DNA of 48,547 bases from Pseudonocardia sulfidoxydans NBRC 16205 (lineage in GTDB: Bacteria > Actinomycetota > Actinomycetes > Mycobacteriales > Pseudonocardiaceae): assembly GCF_007989085.1 (NCBI RefSeq), contig NZ_BJVJ01000049.1, positions 1-48,547 of the forward strand, written 5' to 3'. Under the pieces are notes generated by a model, which was not told the DNA's origin, did no database searches, and saw only the letters and a program-made list of their open reading frames with translations. The position numbers were made by a program, and so were the translations under genes. Positions 17,015 to 26,092 of this stretch are shown in pieces. Every line of letters starts with the position of its first letter. Position 1 is the stretch's first letter.

Positions 17015-17051
17015 GTGAGGTGAGGTGCGGCGGACGAGGTGAGGTGAGGTG
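17014..17051. repeat. GGTGA pentanucleotide repeats
   Basis: GGTGA is repeated in two short runs (17014-17028 and 17038-17051) separated by nine bases, directly before the stop codon of the ABC permease gene. A slippage-type simple repeat; no function is evident. Confidence 0.8.
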
Positions 17052-17057
17052 GGCCGG

Positions 17058-17840
17058 TCAGGTCAGGCGGACGAGCCGTGACGCGGCGACCCCGCCCACG
17101 ACGGCCCAGACGGCCAGCACCAGGACCGGCTGCACGAGCGAACCGTCGGCACCCGACAGCGCGATGCGCAGCCCCTCCGCGAGCGCCCCGGACGGCAGCA
17201 GTGCCGCGACGGCCGCGAGGCCGGAGGGCAGCGTGGCCAGCGGCACGACGATCCCGCCGCCGAGCAGCAGCACGAACCACACGACGTTGGCCAGCGCGAG
17301 GACGATCTCGGCGCGCAGCGTGCCGCCCAGCAGCAGCCCGAGCGCGCCGAACGCGGCGCACCCCAGCAGGACGAGCAGGAGCGCGGTCGCGACGCCGCCG
17401 CCGGGACGCCAGCCCAGGGCGAGCGCGATCAGCCCCAGCACCACGACCTGCACGACGACGGTGCCCAGGACGGCGACGAGCCGGCCGGCGACGAGCAGCC
17501 AGCGCGGCAGCGCGGTGGCCGCGAGCCGGCGCACCACGCCGTAGCGGCGGTCGAAGCCGAACGCGATGGCCTGCCCGGTGAACGCCGTCGACATCACGGC
17601 CAGGGCGAGCACGCTCGCGAAGACGGAGTCGACGCGCGGCTCGGGCAGGTCGATGACGTCGACCAGGCTGAGCCCGACGAGCAGCACGATCGGGATGAGC
17701 AGGGTGAGCAGCACCTGCTCGCCGTTGCGCAGCGCGAGCTTGAGCTCGAGCGCCGACTGCGCGGCGAGCATCCGGCCCAGCGCACCGCGGCCGGGCCGGG
17801 GGGTGAAGGTGCCCGGGGCGAAATGTCCTGGGGCGGTCAC
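17058..17840 (-). CDS. ABC-2 type transporter permease
   Basis: Membrane half of an ABC exporter. The 260-residue protein has six predicted hydrophobic helices (the first is LLTLLIPIVLLVGLSLVDVI) and the ABC-2 family segment MSTAFTGQAIAFGFDRRYGVVRRLAATALPR between helices 2 and 3. The GTG at 17840 overlaps the stop codon of the ATPase gene by four bases (GTGA), so translation is coupled; the longer upstream ORF is only the ATPase region in another frame. The substrate is unknown. Mycobacterium also has ABC transporter genes at this place beside mptB, which hints at a cell-envelope role (inference). Confidence 0.9.
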   Translation of the reverse strand: MTAPGHFAPGTFTPRPGRGALGRMLAAQSALELKLALRNGEQVLLTLLIPIVLLVGLSLVDVIDLPEPRVDSVFASVLALAVMSTAFTGQAIAFGFDRRYGVVRRLAATALPRWLLVAGRLVAVLGTVVVQVVVLGLIALALGWRPGGGVATALLLVLLGCAAFGALGLLLGGTLRAEIVLALANVVWFVLLLGGGIVVPLATLPSGLAAVAALLPSGALAEGLRIALSGADGSLVQPVLVLAVWAVVGGVAASRLVRLT

Positions 17841-18796
17841 GAGCGCAGCTCCCGTCCGGTGAGGTCGAGGAAGACGTCCTCGAGGCTGCGGCGGGTGATC
17901 CGCACGTCGTCGGCCAGTGCGCCCTGCGCGGCGCACCAGCTCGTCACGGCCGACAGCACGGGCGGGTCGATCCGGCCCTGCACGACGTAGCGCCCGGCCG
18001 CGGGTTCGGCGGCCTGGTAGCCGGTGGGCAGTGCGGCGGCGAGCTCGGCGACGTCCATGCCGGCGCGGGCGCGGAAACGCAGTTCCTGCCCGTCGCCGGT
18101 GGTGGTGAGCTCGGCCGGGCTGCCGTGGGCGACGACACGTCCGTGGTCGACGATGACGACGTCGTCGGCGAGCGCCTCGGCCTCCTCCATGAGGTGCGTG
18201 GTGAGCAGCACGGCGACGCCGTCGCGGCGCAGGCTCTCGACGAGCTCCCACACGAGCCGGCGGGCCTGCGGGTCCATGCCCGCGGTCGGCTCGTCGAGGA
18301 ACACCAGCTCGGGGCGGCCGACGACGGCGCAGGCCAGCGCGAGGCGCTGCTGCTGGCCGCCGGAGAGGCGCTTGTAGGGGGTGCGGGCGCAGGAGCCGAG
18401 GCCGAGGACCTCGATCAGGTCGTCGACGTCGAGGGGGTGCGCGGAGCAGGTGGCGACCAGGCGCAGCATCTCGGCGGCGCGCACTCCGGGGTAGGCGCCG
18501 CCGCCCTGGGGCATGACGCCGATGCGGGCGCGCAGCGCGTCGGGCGCGCCGGCGGGGTCGATCCCGAGGACGCGGACCTCGCCGGCGTCGGCGCGGCGGA
18601 ACCCGGTGCAGATCTCGACGGTCGTCGTCTTCCCGGCGCCGTTGGGACCGAGGAGGGCGAGGACACTCGCGGCGGGCACGTCGAGATCGACACCGTCGAC
18701 CGCGGCGGTCGTCCCGTACCGCTTGACGAGGCCCCGCACGGTGACGGCCGATCCGGGCGACGTCGATCCGGGCGGCCCGTCGGCAGGCAGACTCAC
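17837..18796 (-). CDS. ABC transporter ATP-binding protein (DrrA-like)
   Basis: ATPase half of the exporter. The 319-residue protein has Walker A GPNGAGKTT at 50-58, the signature LSGGQQQR at 144-151, Walker B LVFLDEP at about 164-170 and the switch histidine in TTHLMEEAEAL. About 100 extra C-terminal residues ending RRSLEDVFLDLTGRELRS resemble the accessory domain of DrrA-type drug or lipid exporters. Its GTG start overlaps the mptB stop codon (GTGA) and its own stop overlaps the permease start, so mptB, ATPase and permease form one coupled operon. Confidence 0.93.
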   Translation of the reverse strand: MSLPADGPPGSTSPGSAVTVRGLVKRYGTTAAVDGVDLDVPAASVLALLGPNGAGKTTTVEICTGFRRADAGEVRVLGIDPAGAPDALRARIGVMPQGGGAYPGVRAAEMLRLVATCSAHPLDVDDLIEVLGLGSCARTPYKRLSGGQQQRLALACAVVGRPELVFLDEPTAGMDPQARRLVWELVESLRRDGVAVLLTTHLMEEAEALADDVVIVDHGRVVAHGSPAELTTTGDGQELRFRARAGMDVAELAAALPTGYQAAEPAAGRYVVQGRIDPPVLSAVTSWCAAQGALADDVRITRRSLEDVFLDLTGRELRS

Positions 18797-20391
18797 GTCG
18801 CGGAGTCTACGGAGCGTGTCGGGGAGCCCGGCCGGTCAGGGCCGCCCGGCACCCGGTGGCGGCGCCGGACGACGAGGGCGGCGGCCACGACCAGCACCAA
18901 CCCGGCGACGATCGCCATGGGCAGCTGGTAGGCGCGGAAGTCGAAGTCGGCGCCGGTGGGCGGCACCATCACGGCGAGCACGGCCGACGCGGCGAGCGCG
19001 GCCCGGCGGTAGCGGGGCAGCCCGCGGGTCGCGGCGAGCGGGATGGCCGCCCACAGCAGGTACCAGGGGTGTACGACGGGCCCGAGGAGCACGACCGCGC
19101 CGAGCCCGGCACCGAGCCCGGTGACGGGGTCGACCCGGCCGCGCAGCGTCGCGAACAGCAGCATGGCGCAGAGTGCGGCGGCGGCGAGGCCGCCGATGCC
19201 GCGGGTGAGCATGAGCGTGCTGTCGGTGTGGTCGCCGAGCCCGACGAGGATGCCCAGCTGGCCGGACAGCTGCCCGAGGTCGGTGGCGAGCGACATCCAG
19301 CTGCGGATGCTGTTCGCGGTGCCGAGGGTGTGGACCCAGCCGAACCCGAGACCGGTGGCCCAGCCCAGGGCGACGAGTACCGCGGCGGCCACCGCGGCGA
19401 GGACGGCGGCGACGAACGCGACGTCGCGGACCCGGCCACCTCGCCTGCGGGCCAGGTACATCCCGAGGAACCCGAGCGCGAGCAGCGCGGGGACCTTGAC
19501 GGCGGCCGCGGCCGTGATCAGCGCCGCGCCCGGGACCCAGCCGAGCGGCCCGGTGGCCCGCAGACCGAGTTCGAGCCCGGCGAGCATGAGCCCGATCATC
19601 AGTGCCTCGTTGTGGATGCCGCTGACGAGGTGGAACAGCACGAGCGGGTTGACCGCGCCGAGCCACAGGGCGAGGCCGGGTTCGACGCCGCAGCGGCGGG
19701 CGAGCTTGGGCAGCGCCCACAGCACGAGTCCCACGCCGACGAGGGCGAGGATGCGGTGCAGGAACAGCCCGAGGACGACGTCGTCGCCCGACAGGGCGGT
19801 GATGCCGCGGCCGAGCCCGAGGAACAGCGGCCCGTAGGGGGCGGGGGTGTCGCGCCAGATCGTCGGGATGGCGCGGGTGAGCGGGTCGTCGACGCCGAGG
19901 GCCTGCGCGGGTCCGAGCACGTAGGGGTCGATGCCGCGGGCGGTGATCGCCGACTGCGCGAGGTAGCTGTAGACGTCCTTGGAGAACAGTGGTGGCGCCG
20001 CGCACAGGGGCAGCGCCCAGAGGATCCCGGTGCGGGCGAGCTGCATCCGGTCGGGCGCCGGGGCGACCGCCCCCTTGTCGTTGAGCATCCGGCCGATCCA
20101 CAGCCACGCGAGGACGAGCATGCCCATGCCCGCGTAGGTGATGGCGATCGCGACGGTCACGTTGCGCCCGGGCAGCCCGAGGATGCGCAGGCCGTTGAGC
20201 GGGTTGGGGACGGGCAGCGCGCCCGCGCCCAGTGCCCCGAAGGCCATGAGCAGCGCGCCGGTGAGCCCGAAGCGGCGGGCGGTGCGGGACGGATCCCGGC
20301 GGTCGCGGGCGCGTGGGTCCGCCGGGGCGGGCGGCGGACCGGGGGACCCGGCGGCGCCGGGCCCGGACGTGTCGAGCCCCGGTGCGGCCAT
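18793..20391 (-). CDS. mptB: Polyprenol-phosphomannose-dependent alpha-1,6-mannosyltransferase MptB
   Basis: Integral-membrane GT-C glycosyltransferase that extends the mannan core of lipomannan on the outer face of the membrane. The 532-residue protein has a proline-rich cytosolic N-terminus (about 40 residues) and about 12-13 hydrophobic helices. The first large external loop carries LFSKDVYSYLAQSAITARGIDPY, with Asp139 in the place of the GT-C catalytic acidic residue. SGIHNEALMIGLMLAG and VHPWYLLWA are further family segments. It sits immediately upstream of sufR on the opposite strand, as in Mycobacterium (Rv1459c/Rv1460). The ATG is very close to a -10 element, so the mRNA may be leaderless. 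Confidence 0.93.
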   Translation of the reverse strand: MAAPGLDTSGPGAAGSPGPPPAPADPRARDRRDPSRTARRFGLTGALLMAFGALGAGALPVPNPLNGLRILGLPGRNVTVAIAITYAGMGMLVLAWLWIGRMLNDKGAVAPAPDRMQLARTGILWALPLCAAPPLFSKDVYSYLAQSAITARGIDPYVLGPAQALGVDDPLTRAIPTIWRDTPAPYGPLFLGLGRGITALSGDDVVLGLFLHRILALVGVGLVLWALPKLARRCGVEPGLALWLGAVNPLVLFHLVSGIHNEALMIGLMLAGLELGLRATGPLGWVPGAALITAAAAVKVPALLALGFLGMYLARRRGGRVRDVAFVAAVLAAVAAAVLVALGWATGLGFGWVHTLGTANSIRSWMSLATDLGQLSGQLGILVGLGDHTDSTLMLTRGIGGLAAAALCAMLLFATLRGRVDPVTGLGAGLGAVVLLGPVVHPWYLLWAAIPLAATRGLPRYRRAALAASAVLAVMVPPTGADFDFRAYQLPMAIVAGLVLVVAAALVVRRRHRVPGGPDRPGSPTRSVDSAT

Positions 20392-20398
20392 GTCGGCG

Positions 20399-20404
20399 AG
20401 GGTA
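20399..20404 (-). promoter_or_regulatory. -10 element for mptB, leaderless arrangement
   Basis: On the minus strand TACCCT ends seven bases before the mptB ATG at 20391, so transcription would start at or next to the ATG. No clear -35 is seen. Confidence 0.45.
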
Positions 20405-20474
20405 GCGAGCGGGGGGTCCGGTGACGGCGCTCACCCGACGGGCGGGGTCCCTTTGCCCCTCGGCCCTAAATAAG

Positions 20475-20491
20475 CAACACTGGTGTTGTGA
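20475..20491. promoter_or_regulatory. SufR operator overlapping the sufR start codon
   Basis: CAACACTGGTGTTG at 20475-20488 has complementary arms CAACAC and GTGTTG and fits the CAAC-N6-GTTG pattern of cyanobacterial SufR. Shifted by two bases, ACACT-GGTGT-TGTGA fits the ACACT-N5-TGTGA pattern described for mycobacterial SufR. An AT-rich TAAATA at 20467-20472 just upstream could be the -10. A repressor bound here would cover the transcription start and the GTG at 20488. Confidence 0.8.
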
Positions 20492-21342
20492 AAACAGCCG
20501 GGCGCCCCGACGAGGGAGGCAGCGCCGTCGTGGAAGCCGTCGCGGAACAGGGGCCCGACCAGGGCACCGCCGCCGACGGTGGCACCCGCCTGGCCGTCGC
20601 ACGCCTGCTGCTGGAGCAGGGTCCGGTCACCGCGGCCGCCGTCGCCGGGGAGCTGGAGCTCTCGGGTGCCGCGGTCCGTCGCCATCTCGACGCACTGATC
20701 GCCGACGGCGAGGCCGAGGCCCGCCAGGCCTCGCGTCGCGCCAACCGCGGCCGTGGCCGTCCCGCCCGCGAGTACCTGCTCACCGACGCGGGCCGGGTCC
20801 GCTTCGGTCACGGCTACGACGACCTCGCCGCGAGCGCGCTGCGGTTCCTCGCCGAGACGGCGGGCGGCACCGCGGTCAGCGCGTTCGCCGAGAACCGGGT
20901 GCTGGAGCTGCTCGGTCCGCAGGCCGCGGAGGAGATCCGCGAGGCCGACTCGCCGGACGCGCGGGCCGACGCGCTGGCCAAGGTCCTCACGGCCCGTGGC
21001 TACGCTGCGCAGGCCCGCTCGGCGGTCCACGGCGTGCAGCTGTGCCAGCACCACTGCCCGGTGGCCCATGTCGCCGCCGAGTTCCCCGAGCTGTGCGAGG
21101 CCGAGACCAAGGCGTTCGCGCAGCTGCTGGGTACGCACGTGCAACGCCTGGCCACGATCGCGCGTGGCGACGCCACGTGCACCACACACGTTCCGCTGGA
21201 GGACACCTCGGATGTCCTGCGGCGGCTCGGAACCGATCACTCCGGGCCCCGGGCAACGGTGCCCGTGCCGCCGGAGGATCACGCCCTCACGACCACCACA
21301 GGGACGACCACCACGGTCCCGACAGGGAGGCAGCCCGAATGA
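20488..21342 (+). CDS. sufR: Iron-sulfur-responsive repressor SufR
   Basis: Transcriptional repressor of the suf operon that senses Fe-S cluster status through its own cluster. The 284-residue protein has an N-terminal winged helix (RLAVARLLLEQGPVTAAAVAGELELSGAAVRRHLDALIADG at about 34-74). A C-terminal domain carries the likely cluster ligands Cys186 and Cys190 (QLCQHHCP), Cys203 (ELCEAE) and Cys231 (ATCTTH). A Thr/Pro-rich tail follows. The GTG start lies inside the operator. It is the first gene of the operon and its stop overlaps the sufB ATG (ATGA), so repressor and assembly genes share one autoregulated transcript. Confidence 0.94.
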   Translation: MKTAGRPDEGGSAVVEAVAEQGPDQGTAADGGTRLAVARLLLEQGPVTAAAVAGELELSGAAVRRHLDALIADGEAEARQASRRANRGRGRPAREYLLTDAGRVRFGHGYDDLAASALRFLAETAGGTAVSAFAENRVLELLGPQAAEEIREADSPDARADALAKVLTARGYAAQARSAVHGVQLCQHHCPVAHVAAEFPELCEAETKAFAQLLGTHVQRLATIARGDATCTTHVPLEDTSDVLRRLGTDHSGPRATVPVPPEDHALTTTTGTTTTVPTGRQPE

Positions 21343-22775
21343 CGACCGCTCCTGAGGTGCAGCCTCAGCTGACGCAGGAGGAGACGCTCGCGACGCTCGG
21401 CCGGTACGACTTCGGCTGGAGCGACCCGGACGTCGCCGGCGCGTCCGCACGGCGTGGCCTGTCGGCCGACGTCGTCGCCGACATCTCCCGCCTGAAGAAC
21501 GAGCCCGAGTGGATGCTCGAGTTCCGCCTCAAGGCGCTCAACCTCTTCGAGCGCAAGCCGATGCCGCGCTGGGGTTCCGACCTGTCGGGGATCGACTTCG
21601 ACAACATCAAGTACTTCGTCCGCTCGACGGAGAAGCAGGCCGCCTCCTGGGAGGACCTGCCCGAGGACATCAAGAACACCTACGACAAGCTGGGCATCCC
21701 GGAGGCCGAGAAGGCCCGCCTCGTCGCCGGTGTCGCCGCGCAGTACGAGTCCGAGGTCGTCTACCACCAGATCCGTGAGGACCTGGAGGAGCAGGGCGTC
21801 ATCTTCCTGGACACCGACACCGGCCTGCGTGAGCACCCGGAGCTGTTCAAGGAGTACTTCGGCTCCGTGATCCCGTCGGGGGACAACAAGTTCTCCGCGC
21901 TGAACTCGGCCGTGTGGTCGGGCGGGTCGTTCATCTACGTGCCGCCGGGCGTGCACGTCGACATCCCGCTGCAGGCCTACTTCCGGATCAACACCGAGAA
22001 CATGGGCCAGTTCGAGCGGACGCTGATCATCGTCGACGAGGGTGCCTACGTGCACTACGTCGAGGGCTGCACGGCGCCGATCTACAAGTCGGACTCGCTG
22101 CACTCGGCCGTCGTCGAGATCGTCGTGAAGAAGGGCGGCCGCTGCCGCTACACGACCATCCAGAACTGGTCGAACAACGTCTACAACCTGGTCACCAAGC
22201 GCGCCAAGGCCGAGGAGGGCGCGACCATGGAGTGGGTCGACGGCAACCTCGGCTCCAAGGTGACCATGAAGTACCCGGCCGTGTTCCTCATGGGCGAGCA
22301 CGCCAAGGGCGAGGTCCTCTCGATCGCGTTCGCGGGCGAGGGCCAGCACCAGGACGCCGGCGCGAAGATGGTCCACCTGGCGCCCAACACCTCGTCGACG
22401 ATCATCTCGAAGTCGGTGGCGCGCGGCGGTGGCCGCACCTCCTACCGTGGGCTGGTCCAGGTCAACGCGCGGGCGAAGAACTCCCGCTCGACGGTGAAGT
22501 GCGACGCGCTGCTCGTCGACACGATCAGCCGGTCCGACACCTACCCCTACGTCGACGTCCGCACCGACGACGTCTCGATGGGGCACGAGGCCACGGTCTC
22601 CAAGGTGAGCGACGACCAGCTGTTCTACCTGATGAGCCGCGGCCTGACCGAGGACGAGGCCATGGCGATGGTCGTGCGCGGGTTCGTCGAGCCCATTGCG
22701 CGCGAGCTGCCCATGGAGTACGCGCTGGAGCTCAACCGGCTCATCGAGCTGCAGATGGAGGGTTCGGTCGGATGA
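21339..22775 (+). CDS. sufB: Fe-S cluster assembly scaffold protein SufB
   Basis: Core scaffold of the SufBC2D complex on which Fe-S clusters are built. The 478-residue length is that of intein-free SufB. Family segments include FGWSDPDVAGASARRGLS, VWSGGSFIYVPPGVHVDIPLQAYFRIN, and DAGAKMVHLAPNTSSTIISKSVARGGG near the C-terminal beta-helix core. The ATG at 21339 overlaps the sufR stop; the longer open frame upstream is sufR read in another frame. The mycobacterial homologue is interrupted by an intein; this one is not. Confidence 0.97.
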   Translation: MTTAPEVQPQLTQEETLATLGRYDFGWSDPDVAGASARRGLSADVVADISRLKNEPEWMLEFRLKALNLFERKPMPRWGSDLSGIDFDNIKYFVRSTEKQAASWEDLPEDIKNTYDKLGIPEAEKARLVAGVAAQYESEVVYHQIREDLEEQGVIFLDTDTGLREHPELFKEYFGSVIPSGDNKFSALNSAVWSGGSFIYVPPGVHVDIPLQAYFRINTENMGQFERTLIIVDEGAYVHYVEGCTAPIYKSDSLHSAVVEIVVKKGGRCRYTTIQNWSNNVYNLVTKRAKAEEGATMEWVDGNLGSKVTMKYPAVFLMGEHAKGEVLSIAFAGEGQHQDAGAKMVHLAPNTSSTIISKSVARGGGRTSYRGLVQVNARAKNSRSTVKCDALLVDTISRSDTYPYVDVRTDDVSMGHEATVSKVSDDQLFYLMSRGLTEDEAMAMVVRGFVEPIARELPMEYALELNRLIELQMEGSVG

Positions 22776-23965
22776 GCTCGTCCGAGACTGTCGCCACCGC
22801 GGCCGAGGGGAAGTACGGGCAGGGCGGTGTCCCGCCGTCGGGTGCCATGGAGCGCTTCCTGTCCTACGACGTCGAGGCCTTCGAGGTCCCCGGCGGCCGT
22901 GAGGAGAACTGGCGCTTCACCCCCATGAAGCGCCTGCGCGGGCTCCACGACGGCACGGCGACGTTCGACGGCACCGCCGCGATCGAGGTCGCGGCCGGTG
23001 ACGGCTCTGCCGACGGGGTCACCGTCGAGACCGTCGGCCGCGACGACGCGCGCATCGGCAAGGGCGGCGTCCCGGCCGACCGCGTCGCCGCGCAGGCGTG
23101 GTCGGCGTTCCGCGAGGCCACCGTCGTCACCCTCGACGGCACCCCGGAGCCGGTCACGATCACGCTGAACGGCCCGGGCACCGGCGCCACCGCGGTCGCG
23201 CACCTGCAGATCCGCACCACCCCGCACGCCCAGGCCACCGTCGTGGTCGAGGGCCGGGGGTCGGGCGCGCTGGCCGACAACATCGAGTTCGTCGTCGCCG
23301 ACGGGTCGAAGCTGGTCGTCGTCGTCACCGAGGAGTGGGCCGACGACGCCGTGCACGTCAGCGGCCAGCACATCGCGCTGGGCCGCGACGCGACGATCGT
23401 CGCGACGTCCATCGCGTTCGGCGGCGACCTGGTCCGGGTCAGCCCGACCGTCAACTACACCGCCCCCGGTGGCTCGGCGGAGCTGTTCGGCCTCGGGTTC
23501 GCCGACGCCGGCCAGCACCTCGAGCAGCGGCTGCTGGTCGACCACTCGACGCCGAACTGCTCGTCGAACGTCCTCTACAAGAACGCCCTGCAGGGCGAGG
23601 AGGGCGTCACCGACGCGCACACCGTCTGGATCGGCGACGTGCTGATCCGCGCGGCCGCCGAGCAGACCGAGACCTTCGAGTTCAACCGCAACCTGGTCCT
23701 GACCGCGCACGCGCGGGCCGACTCGGTGCCGAACCTGGAGATCGAGACCGGCGAGATCGCCGGCGCCGGCCACGCCAGCGCCACCGGCCGTTTCGACGAC
23801 GAGCAGCTGTTCTACCTGCAGAGCCGCGGCATCCCCGAGGACGTCGCGCGCCGCCTGGTCGTCCGCGGCTTCTTCGGCGAGATCCTCAACCGGATCCCGA
23901 TCGTCGAGCTGCGCGAGCGTCTCGAGGCCGCCGTCGAGGCCGAACTGGCCGTCACCGGCGTCTGA
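22772..23965 (+). CDS. sufD: Fe-S cluster assembly protein SufD
   Basis: Partner of SufB in the SufBC2D scaffold. The 397-residue protein shares the beta-helix core with SufB, visible in EQRLLVDHSTPNCSSNVLYKNALQGEEGV and RFDDEQLFYLQSRGIPEDVARRLVVRGFFGEI. The N-terminal region with PGGREENWRFTPMKRL is typical of actinobacterial SufD. The ATG overlaps the sufB stop (ATGA), giving coupled translation; 58 bp separate it from sufC. Confidence 0.96.
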   Translation: MSSSETVATAAEGKYGQGGVPPSGAMERFLSYDVEAFEVPGGREENWRFTPMKRLRGLHDGTATFDGTAAIEVAAGDGSADGVTVETVGRDDARIGKGGVPADRVAAQAWSAFREATVVTLDGTPEPVTITLNGPGTGATAVAHLQIRTTPHAQATVVVEGRGSGALADNIEFVVADGSKLVVVVTEEWADDAVHVSGQHIALGRDATIVATSIAFGGDLVRVSPTVNYTAPGGSAELFGLGFADAGQHLEQRLLVDHSTPNCSSNVLYKNALQGEEGVTDAHTVWIGDVLIRAAAEQTETFEFNRNLVLTAHARADSVPNLEIETGEIAGAGHASATGRFDDEQLFYLQSRGIPEDVARRLVVRGFFGEILNRIPIVELRERLEAAVEAELAVTGV

Positions 23966-24023
23966 GCCCGGCACCCGAGCCCTGCACCCCACCCGCCACG
24001 AGCACGGAGTCACCGAGAACACC

Positions 24024-24791
24024 ATGTCCACTCTGGAGATCAAGGACCTGCACGCGTCGGTCACCACCGACGCCGGTGCCAAGGAGATCCTGCGCGGCGT
24101 CGACCTCACGGTCCGCGCCGGCGAGACCCACGCGATCATGGGCCCCAACGGGTCCGGCAAGTCGACGCTGGCCTACGCCATCGCCGGCCACCCCAAGTAC
24201 GAGATCACCGGCGGCGAGGTCCTCCTCGACGGCGAGAACGTGCTCGAGATGACCGTCGACGAGCGGGCCCGCGCCGGGCTGTTCCTCGCGATGCAGTACC
24301 CCGTCGAGGTCCCGGGCGTGTCGATGGCGAACTTCCTGCGCAGCGCGGCCACCGCGGTGCGCGGCGAGGCGCCGAAGCTGCGCACCTGGGTCAAGGAGGT
24401 CAAGGGCGCGATGGACGACCTGGAGATCGACCAGGCGTTCGCCGAGCGCAGCGTCAACGAGGGCTTCTCCGGTGGTGAGAAGAAGCGCCACGAGGTGCTG
24501 CAGCTGTCGCTGCTCAAGCCGAAGGTCGCGATCCTCGACGAGACCGACTCCGGCCTCGACGTCGACGCCCTGCGCGTCGTGTCCGAGGGTGTCAACCGCT
24601 ACAAGGCGGCCGGCGACGTGGGTGTCCTGCTGATCACGCACTACACCCGCATCCTCAAGCACATCACCCCCGACTACGTGCACGTCTTCGCGGGCGGTCG
24701 CGTCGTCGAGTCCGGTGGCGCCGAGCTGGCCGACGAGCTGGAGACCAACGGGTACGTCAAGTTCACCGGTGCCGCGGCGGCTGCGTCGTGA
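24024..24791 (+). CDS. sufC: Fe-S cluster assembly ATPase SufC
   Basis: Cytosolic ABC-type ATPase that drives the SufBC2D scaffold. The 255-residue protein has Walker A GPNGSGKST at 40-48, the SufC-specific signature FSGGEKKRHE at 148-157, Walker B VAILDETDSGLD starting at about 168 and the switch histidine in LITHYTRIL. The Q-loop region LAMQYPVEVPGV is also SufC-specific and distinguishes it from transporter ATPases. Its stop overlaps the sufS GTG (GTGA). Confidence 0.97.
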   Translation: MSTLEIKDLHASVTTDAGAKEILRGVDLTVRAGETHAIMGPNGSGKSTLAYAIAGHPKYEITGGEVLLDGENVLEMTVDERARAGLFLAMQYPVEVPGVSMANFLRSAATAVRGEAPKLRTWVKEVKGAMDDLEIDQAFAERSVNEGFSGGEKKRHEVLQLSLLKPKVAILDETDSGLDVDALRVVSEGVNRYKAAGDVGVLLITHYTRILKHITPDYVHVFAGGRVVESGGAELADELETNGYVKFTGAAAAAS

Positions 24792-26092
24792 CCACGGCGC
24801 AGGCCCCCGCCGGCGCGGGCCTGGCCGGGCTCGACCCGGCGGTCCTGCGCCCCGATTTCGCGATCCTGTCGCGCACCGTCCGCGACGGCCGCCCGCTGGT
24901 CTACCTCGACTCGGGGGCGACCTCGCAGCGCCCGCGCCAGGTGCTCGACGCCGAGCGTGAGTTCCTGGAGCAGCACAACTCGGCGGTCCACCGCGGCGCG
25001 CACCAGCTGGCCGAGGAGGCCACCGACGCCTACGAGTCGGCGCGTGCCCGCATCGCGGCGTTCGTCGGGGCCGACCCGGACGAGCTGGTCTTCGTCAAGA
25101 ACGCGACCGAGGGCATCAACCTCGTCGCGTACGCGATGAGCAACTCCTCGATCCGCACCGGCCTCGGCCCCGAGTCCGAGCGGTTCGCGCTCGGCCCGGG
25201 CGACGAGATCGTCGTGACGGAGCTGGAGCACCACGCGAACCTGGTGCCGTGGCAGGAGCTGTGCCGGCGCACCGGCGCCACCCTGCGCTGGTACCCGGTC
25301 ACCGACGAGGGCCGCATCGACGTCGACGCGCTGGAGCTGTCCGAGCGCACCAAGGTCGTGGCGTTCGCCCACCAGTCCAACGTGCTGGGGTCGGTCGCCC
25401 CGGTGCAGGAGCTGGTGCGCCGTGCCCGCGCCGTCGGTGCGCTGGTGCTGCTCGACGCGTGCCAGTCGGTGCCGCACCTGCCGGTCGACCTGCGGGCGCT
25501 CGACGTCGACTTCGCGGTGTTCTCCGGGCACAAGATGCTCGGCCCGTCCGGCGTCGGCGTGCTCTACGGGCGCACCGAGCTGCTGGAGGCCATGCCGCCG
25601 TTCCTCACGGGTGGCTCGATGATCGAGCTGGTCCGCATGGAGGGCTCCACCTACGCGCCCCCGCCGCAGCGGTTCGAGGCGGGCGTCCCGATGACGTCGC
25701 AGGCCGTCGGCCTGGGCGCGGCCGTCGACTACCTGACGGCGCTGGGCATGGAGAACGTGCACGCCCACGAGATGGCGCTCACCCAGGTCGCGCTCGACAC
25801 GCTGCGCGAGGTACCGGGGGTGCGGATCGTCGGCCCGGACTCGCTGGAGGCCCGGGGCGGGACGGTGGCGTTCGTCGTCGACGGGGTGCACGCTCACGAC
25901 GTCGGCCAGGTGCTCGACGACCGCGGCATCGCCGTGCGCGTCGGTCACCACTGCGCGTGGCCGCTGCACCGCCGGTTCGGCGTCGCGGCGACCGTGCGGG
26001 CGTCGTTCCACGTCTACACGACGGTCGACGAGGTCGCCCAGCTCGCCGACGGCGTGCGCGCGGCCCAGGAGTTCTTCGGGACGGGCCGGTAG
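24788..26092 (+). CDS. sufS: Cysteine desulfurase SufS
   Basis: Pyridoxal phosphate enzyme that takes sulfur from cysteine and hands it as persulfide to SufU. The 434-residue protein has the cofactor lysine Lys249 in FSGHKMLGPSG and the catalytic cysteine Cys389 in RVGHHCAWPL. DSGATSQRP and HRGAHQLAEEAT are typical group II desulfurase segments. The GTG start overlaps the sufC stop by four bases, and the TAG stop is followed directly by the sufU ATG, so the pair is made together. Confidence 0.96.
   Translation: MTTAQAPAGAGLAGLDPAVLRPDFAILSRTVRDGRPLVYLDSGATSQRPRQVLDAEREFLEQHNSAVHRGAHQLAEEATDAYESARARIAAFVGADPDELVFVKNATEGINLVAYAMSNSSIRTGLGPESERFALGPGDEIVVTELEHHANLVPWQELCRRTGATLRWYPVTDEGRIDVDALELSERTKVVAFAHQSNVLGSVAPVQELVRRARAVGALVLLDACQSVPHLPVDLRALDVDFAVFSGHKMLGPSGVGVLYGRTELLEAMPPFLTGGSMIELVRMEGSTYAPPPQRFEAGVPMTSQAVGLGAAVDYLTALGMENVHAHEMALTQVALDTLREVPGVRIVGPDSLEARGGTVAFVVDGVHAHDVGQVLDDRGIAVRVGHHCAWPLHRRFGVAATVRASFHVYTTVDEVAQLADGVRAAQEFFGTGR

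Noticed and set aside
16746..17051. Possible small RNA gene or CRISPR-like array in the ctaA/ABC gap
   Set aside because: The hairpins are related inverted repeats without regular spacers, and no promoter or terminator pair defines an RNA gene. Kept as a repeat array only.
21339..22775. Intein in SufB, as in Mycobacterium
   Set aside because: The protein has normal intein-free length and an uninterrupted core.
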